In this document: piece by piece, positions 61,924-64,000 of the stretch | How positions within the stretch are numbered: the stretch's first letter is position 1 | Layout of the letters: each line of letters begins with the position of its first letter | Origin: an uncultured bacterium | GTDB taxonomy: Bacteria > Bacteroidota > Rhodothermia > Rhodothermales > Rubricoccaceae | Direction of reading: 5' to 3' | Length of the DNA: 64,000 nucleotides | Assembly: GCA_947493945.1 (NCBI GenBank) | Contig: CANLSR010000003.1 | Span: 186,001 to 250,000, forward strand | Program-made: the position numbers and the translations under genes | The notes under the pieces: generated by a model | What the model was told of the DNA's origin: nothing | What the model saw: the letters and a program-made list of their open reading frames with translations, nothing else | Database searches by the model: none

Positions 61924-63723
61924 CTACGCCCCCTCCAGTTCGGCTTCGAGCTGCTGCTTGCGCACCAGCGTCGCGTAGGCGCCGCCGGCCGCCACCAGCT
62001 CGTCGTGCGAGCCGCGCTCGGCCACGCGCCCGTCGTCGAGCACCACGATCTGGTCGGCGTCCTGGACCGCCGAGACGCGGTGGCTCACCACCACGACGGT
62101 CCGCTGGCCGAACTGGGCGCGGAGGTTCTCCAGGATCGTCGCCTCGGTGCGCGTGTCGACCGCGCTCAGCGCATCGTCGAACAGCAGGATCGGGGGGCGG
62201 CGGATCAGCGCGCGCGCGATGGCCGAGCGCTGCTTCTGGCCGCCCGACAGCGTGATGCCGCGCTCGCCCACTAGGGTGTCGAACCCGAGCGGGAAGTCCT
62301 CGACGTTGGCCAGCAGGTCGGCCTCCTGGGCGGCCTGGCGGATCTCGGCGCCGTCGGCCTCGGGCACGCCGAAGGCGATGTTGTTGCCGACCGTGTCCGA
62401 GAACAGGAAGACCTCCTGGGGCACGTAGCCGATGGCCCCGCGCAGCGTCTGGAGCGGGACCTCGCGCACGTCCGTCCCGTCGACGCGGACCGTGCCCGAG
62501 GTCGGGTCCATCAGCCGCGGCACCAGCTCCACCAGCGTCGACTTGCCCGAGCCCGTCCGCCCGACGACGCCCAGCGAAGTGCCGGCGGGCACCTCGAACG
62601 ACACGTCGTCGAGCACCGGCGGGCCGTCGGGCGTGTAGCGGAACGTGACGTGGTCGAAGGCGAGGGCGCCCTCGATGGGCTGCGGCTGGCCCGTCTGCGG
62701 CCCGTCCGAGACGGCCGGCTCGGTGTCCAGGATCTCGTTGATCCGCGACATCGACGCCGACGCCTGCTGCACCATCGACACGACGTAGCCGAACGACGCG
62801 ACGGGCCAGGTCAGGTTGGCGACGTAGATCAGGAACTCGGCGATGTTGCCCAGCGACAGCTGCCCCTCGATCACCAGCCGCCCGCCCACGCCCACCACCA
62901 GCACGGTGCTCGTGCCGATGAGCACCATCAGCACGGGCCGGAACGCGGCGTCCACGCGCGCCAGGGCGAGCGCCCGGTCCTGGTAGTCGGTGCTGGCGTC
63001 GTCGATGCGGCGGCCCCAGGCCTCTTCTTGGGCGTAGGCCTTGACCACGCGGATCCCCGAGAGCGCCTCCTGGACGCGGCTCGTCAGGCCGGAGTACGCC
63101 TTCTGCTGGCGGTCGGTGCGGACGTGGACCAGCCGGCTGACGAAGAACGCGGAGACGGCCAGGACGGGCATCGGCAGGATGGCCCAGAACGTCAGCGTCG
63201 GCGAGATGGCGAGCATGAACACCAGCGCCGCGCCGATGGCCGCCACCGACCGGGCGATGTACATCAGCGCCGGGCCGACGTAGCGCCGCACCTTCTCGAC
63301 GTCGCTCGTGGCGCGCGTCATCACGTCGCCGGTCGCGAACCGGTGGTAGAAGGCGCCGGAGAGCCGCTGGAGGTGGGCGTAGAGCCGGTCGCGCAGGTCG
63401 TACTCGATGTAGCGGCTCGTGACCACCACCAGCCGCCGCATGAGGAACATGAACAGGCCCGAGAGGGCCGCCAGCCCCAGGATCATCAGCCCCAAGAGCA
63501 CCAGCGACCGCCGGAACTGGCCGTAGAGCAGGTCGCCGGCCGCCGTGCCCGCCGCGTAGCCCTGGACGGCCACCATGCGCGGGATCGCGTCGATGGCCTC
63601 GCGCACCAGGCCGGGGATGAACAGCGCGAACAGCGCCGACGCGAGGGCGCAGAGCAGGCCCGGGCCCAGCGTCCAACGGTAGCGCCAGAGGTCGGCGTCG
63701 AGACGACGGAGCGGGGAGGCCAT
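61924..63723 (-). CDS. ABC exporter (permease-ATPase fusion, MsbA-like)
   Basis: VVGRTGSGKSTLVELVPRLMDPTSG, GERGITLSGGQKQRSAIARALIRRPPILLFDDALSAVDTRTE. Confidence 0.95.
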   Translation of the reverse strand: MASPLRRLDADLWRYRWTLGPGLLCALASALFALFIPGLVREAIDAIPRMVAVQGYAAGTAAGDLLYGQFRRSLVLLGLMILGLAALSGLFMFLMRRLVVVTSRYIEYDLRDRLYAHLQRLSGAFYHRFATGDVMTRATSDVEKVRRYVGPALMYIARSVAAIGAALVFMLAISPTLTFWAILPMPVLAVSAFFVSRLVHVRTDRQQKAYSGLTSRVQEALSGIRVVKAYAQEEAWGRRIDDASTDYQDRALALARVDAAFRPVLMVLIGTSTVLVVGVGGRLVIEGQLSLGNIAEFLIYVANLTWPVASFGYVVSMVQQASASMSRINEILDTEPAVSDGPQTGQPQPIEGALAFDHVTFRYTPDGPPVLDDVSFEVPAGTSLGVVGRTGSGKSTLVELVPRLMDPTSGTVRVDGTDVREVPLQTLRGAIGYVPQEVFLFSDTVGNNIAFGVPEADGAEIRQAAQEADLLANVEDFPLGFDTLVGERGITLSGGQKQRSAIARALIRRPPILLFDDALSAVDTRTEATILENLRAQFGQRTVVVVSHRVSAVQDADQIVVLDDGRVAERGSHDELVAAGGAYATLVRKQQLEAELEGA

Positions 63724-63829
63724 GCGCGAGACGGGGCGGGGGGACGGCGCGCCGGTACGCGGCGCCCTCGGCCGGGGTCCCCCGCCAGAGGCCGGCGCCG
63801 CCTGCGCGGAGGCGTGCAGGCCGCCGGAG

Positions 63830-63902
63830 TACCGCGTACGGGATTTGAACCCGTGTGACCACCGTGAAAGGGTGGCATCCTAGACCCCTAGATGAACGCG
63901 GC
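63830..63902 (-). tRNA. tRNA-Glu (anticodon TTC)
   Basis: Reverse complement folds as GCCGCGT..CCACC-CTTTCAC-GGTGG..ACGGG-TTCAAAT-CCCGT-ACGCGGT-A; 3' CCA not encoded. Confidence 0.93.
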
Positions 63903-63936
63903 GGGGTGCCCGGAGGCGGCCCCCCGAGGGGGGCGG

Positions 63937-64000
63937 GGTGGCTGACGGGGGTTGAACCCGCGACCTTCCGGACCACAACCGGACGCTCTAACCAACTGAG
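63937..64000 (-). tRNA. tRNA-His (anticodon GTG), 5' end beyond the window
   Basis: Reverse complement CTCAGTTGGTTAGAGCGTCCGG-TTGTGGT-CCGGAAGGTCGCGGG-TTCAACC-CCCGT-CAGCCAC-C. Confidence 0.92.

Noticed and set aside
61904-63976. 690-aa ORF beginning over the tRNA-His gene (MVRKVAGSTPVSHP)
   Set aside because: Translation of tRNA genes and an out-of-frame reading of the ABC exporter; typical spurious ORF.

Overview
High-GC (roughly 70%+) bacterial chromosomal window with about 50 densely packed protein genes, mostly housekeeping, plus two tRNA genes on the minus strand at the right edge (tRNA-Glu, and tRNA-His cut by the window end). Gene content and TAnCTTnG-type promoter-like words suggest a Rhodothermota/Bacteroidota-like organism (inference). 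Recognisable loci: AP2-like protein, Nfu/Mrp Fe-S pair, BlaI/M56 pair, DUF5916 outer-membrane protein, M19 dipeptidase, DUF559 protein, polA, ppdK, beta-CASP MBL protein, transaldolase, sugar transferase, ABC-F, TrmH-like, aat, pfkA, AmiC-like amidase, an ECF sigma operon, radA, an Mla-type lipid transport operon, DUF445, amidohydrolase, a low-GC sulfotransferase-like gene, dNK, queG, histidine kinase, AmpG-like MFS, golvesin-domain protein and an ABC exporter. No CRISPR array, integrase, transposase or prophage was found. The strongest non-genic signal is a highly iterated word, CGCTGGCGG/CCGCCAGCG (about 150 octamer hits by a rough manual count). It occurs singly inside genes and as inverted pairs that fill six of the seven convergent intergenic spacers (36-47 bp each); the seventh spacer is only 8 bp. 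This resembles the uptake-sequence/terminator architecture of Neisseria and Pasteurellaceae, and in places the pairs sit inside coding linkers. Other leads: a DNA polymerase I with a natural Tyr at the O-helix ddNTP-selectivity position, a DUF559 gene next to a long perfect hairpin, a probable BlaI operator ahead of the DUF5916 gene, a 330-nt internal duplication in a putative anti-sigma factor, and a beta-domain insertion in an AmpG-like transporter.
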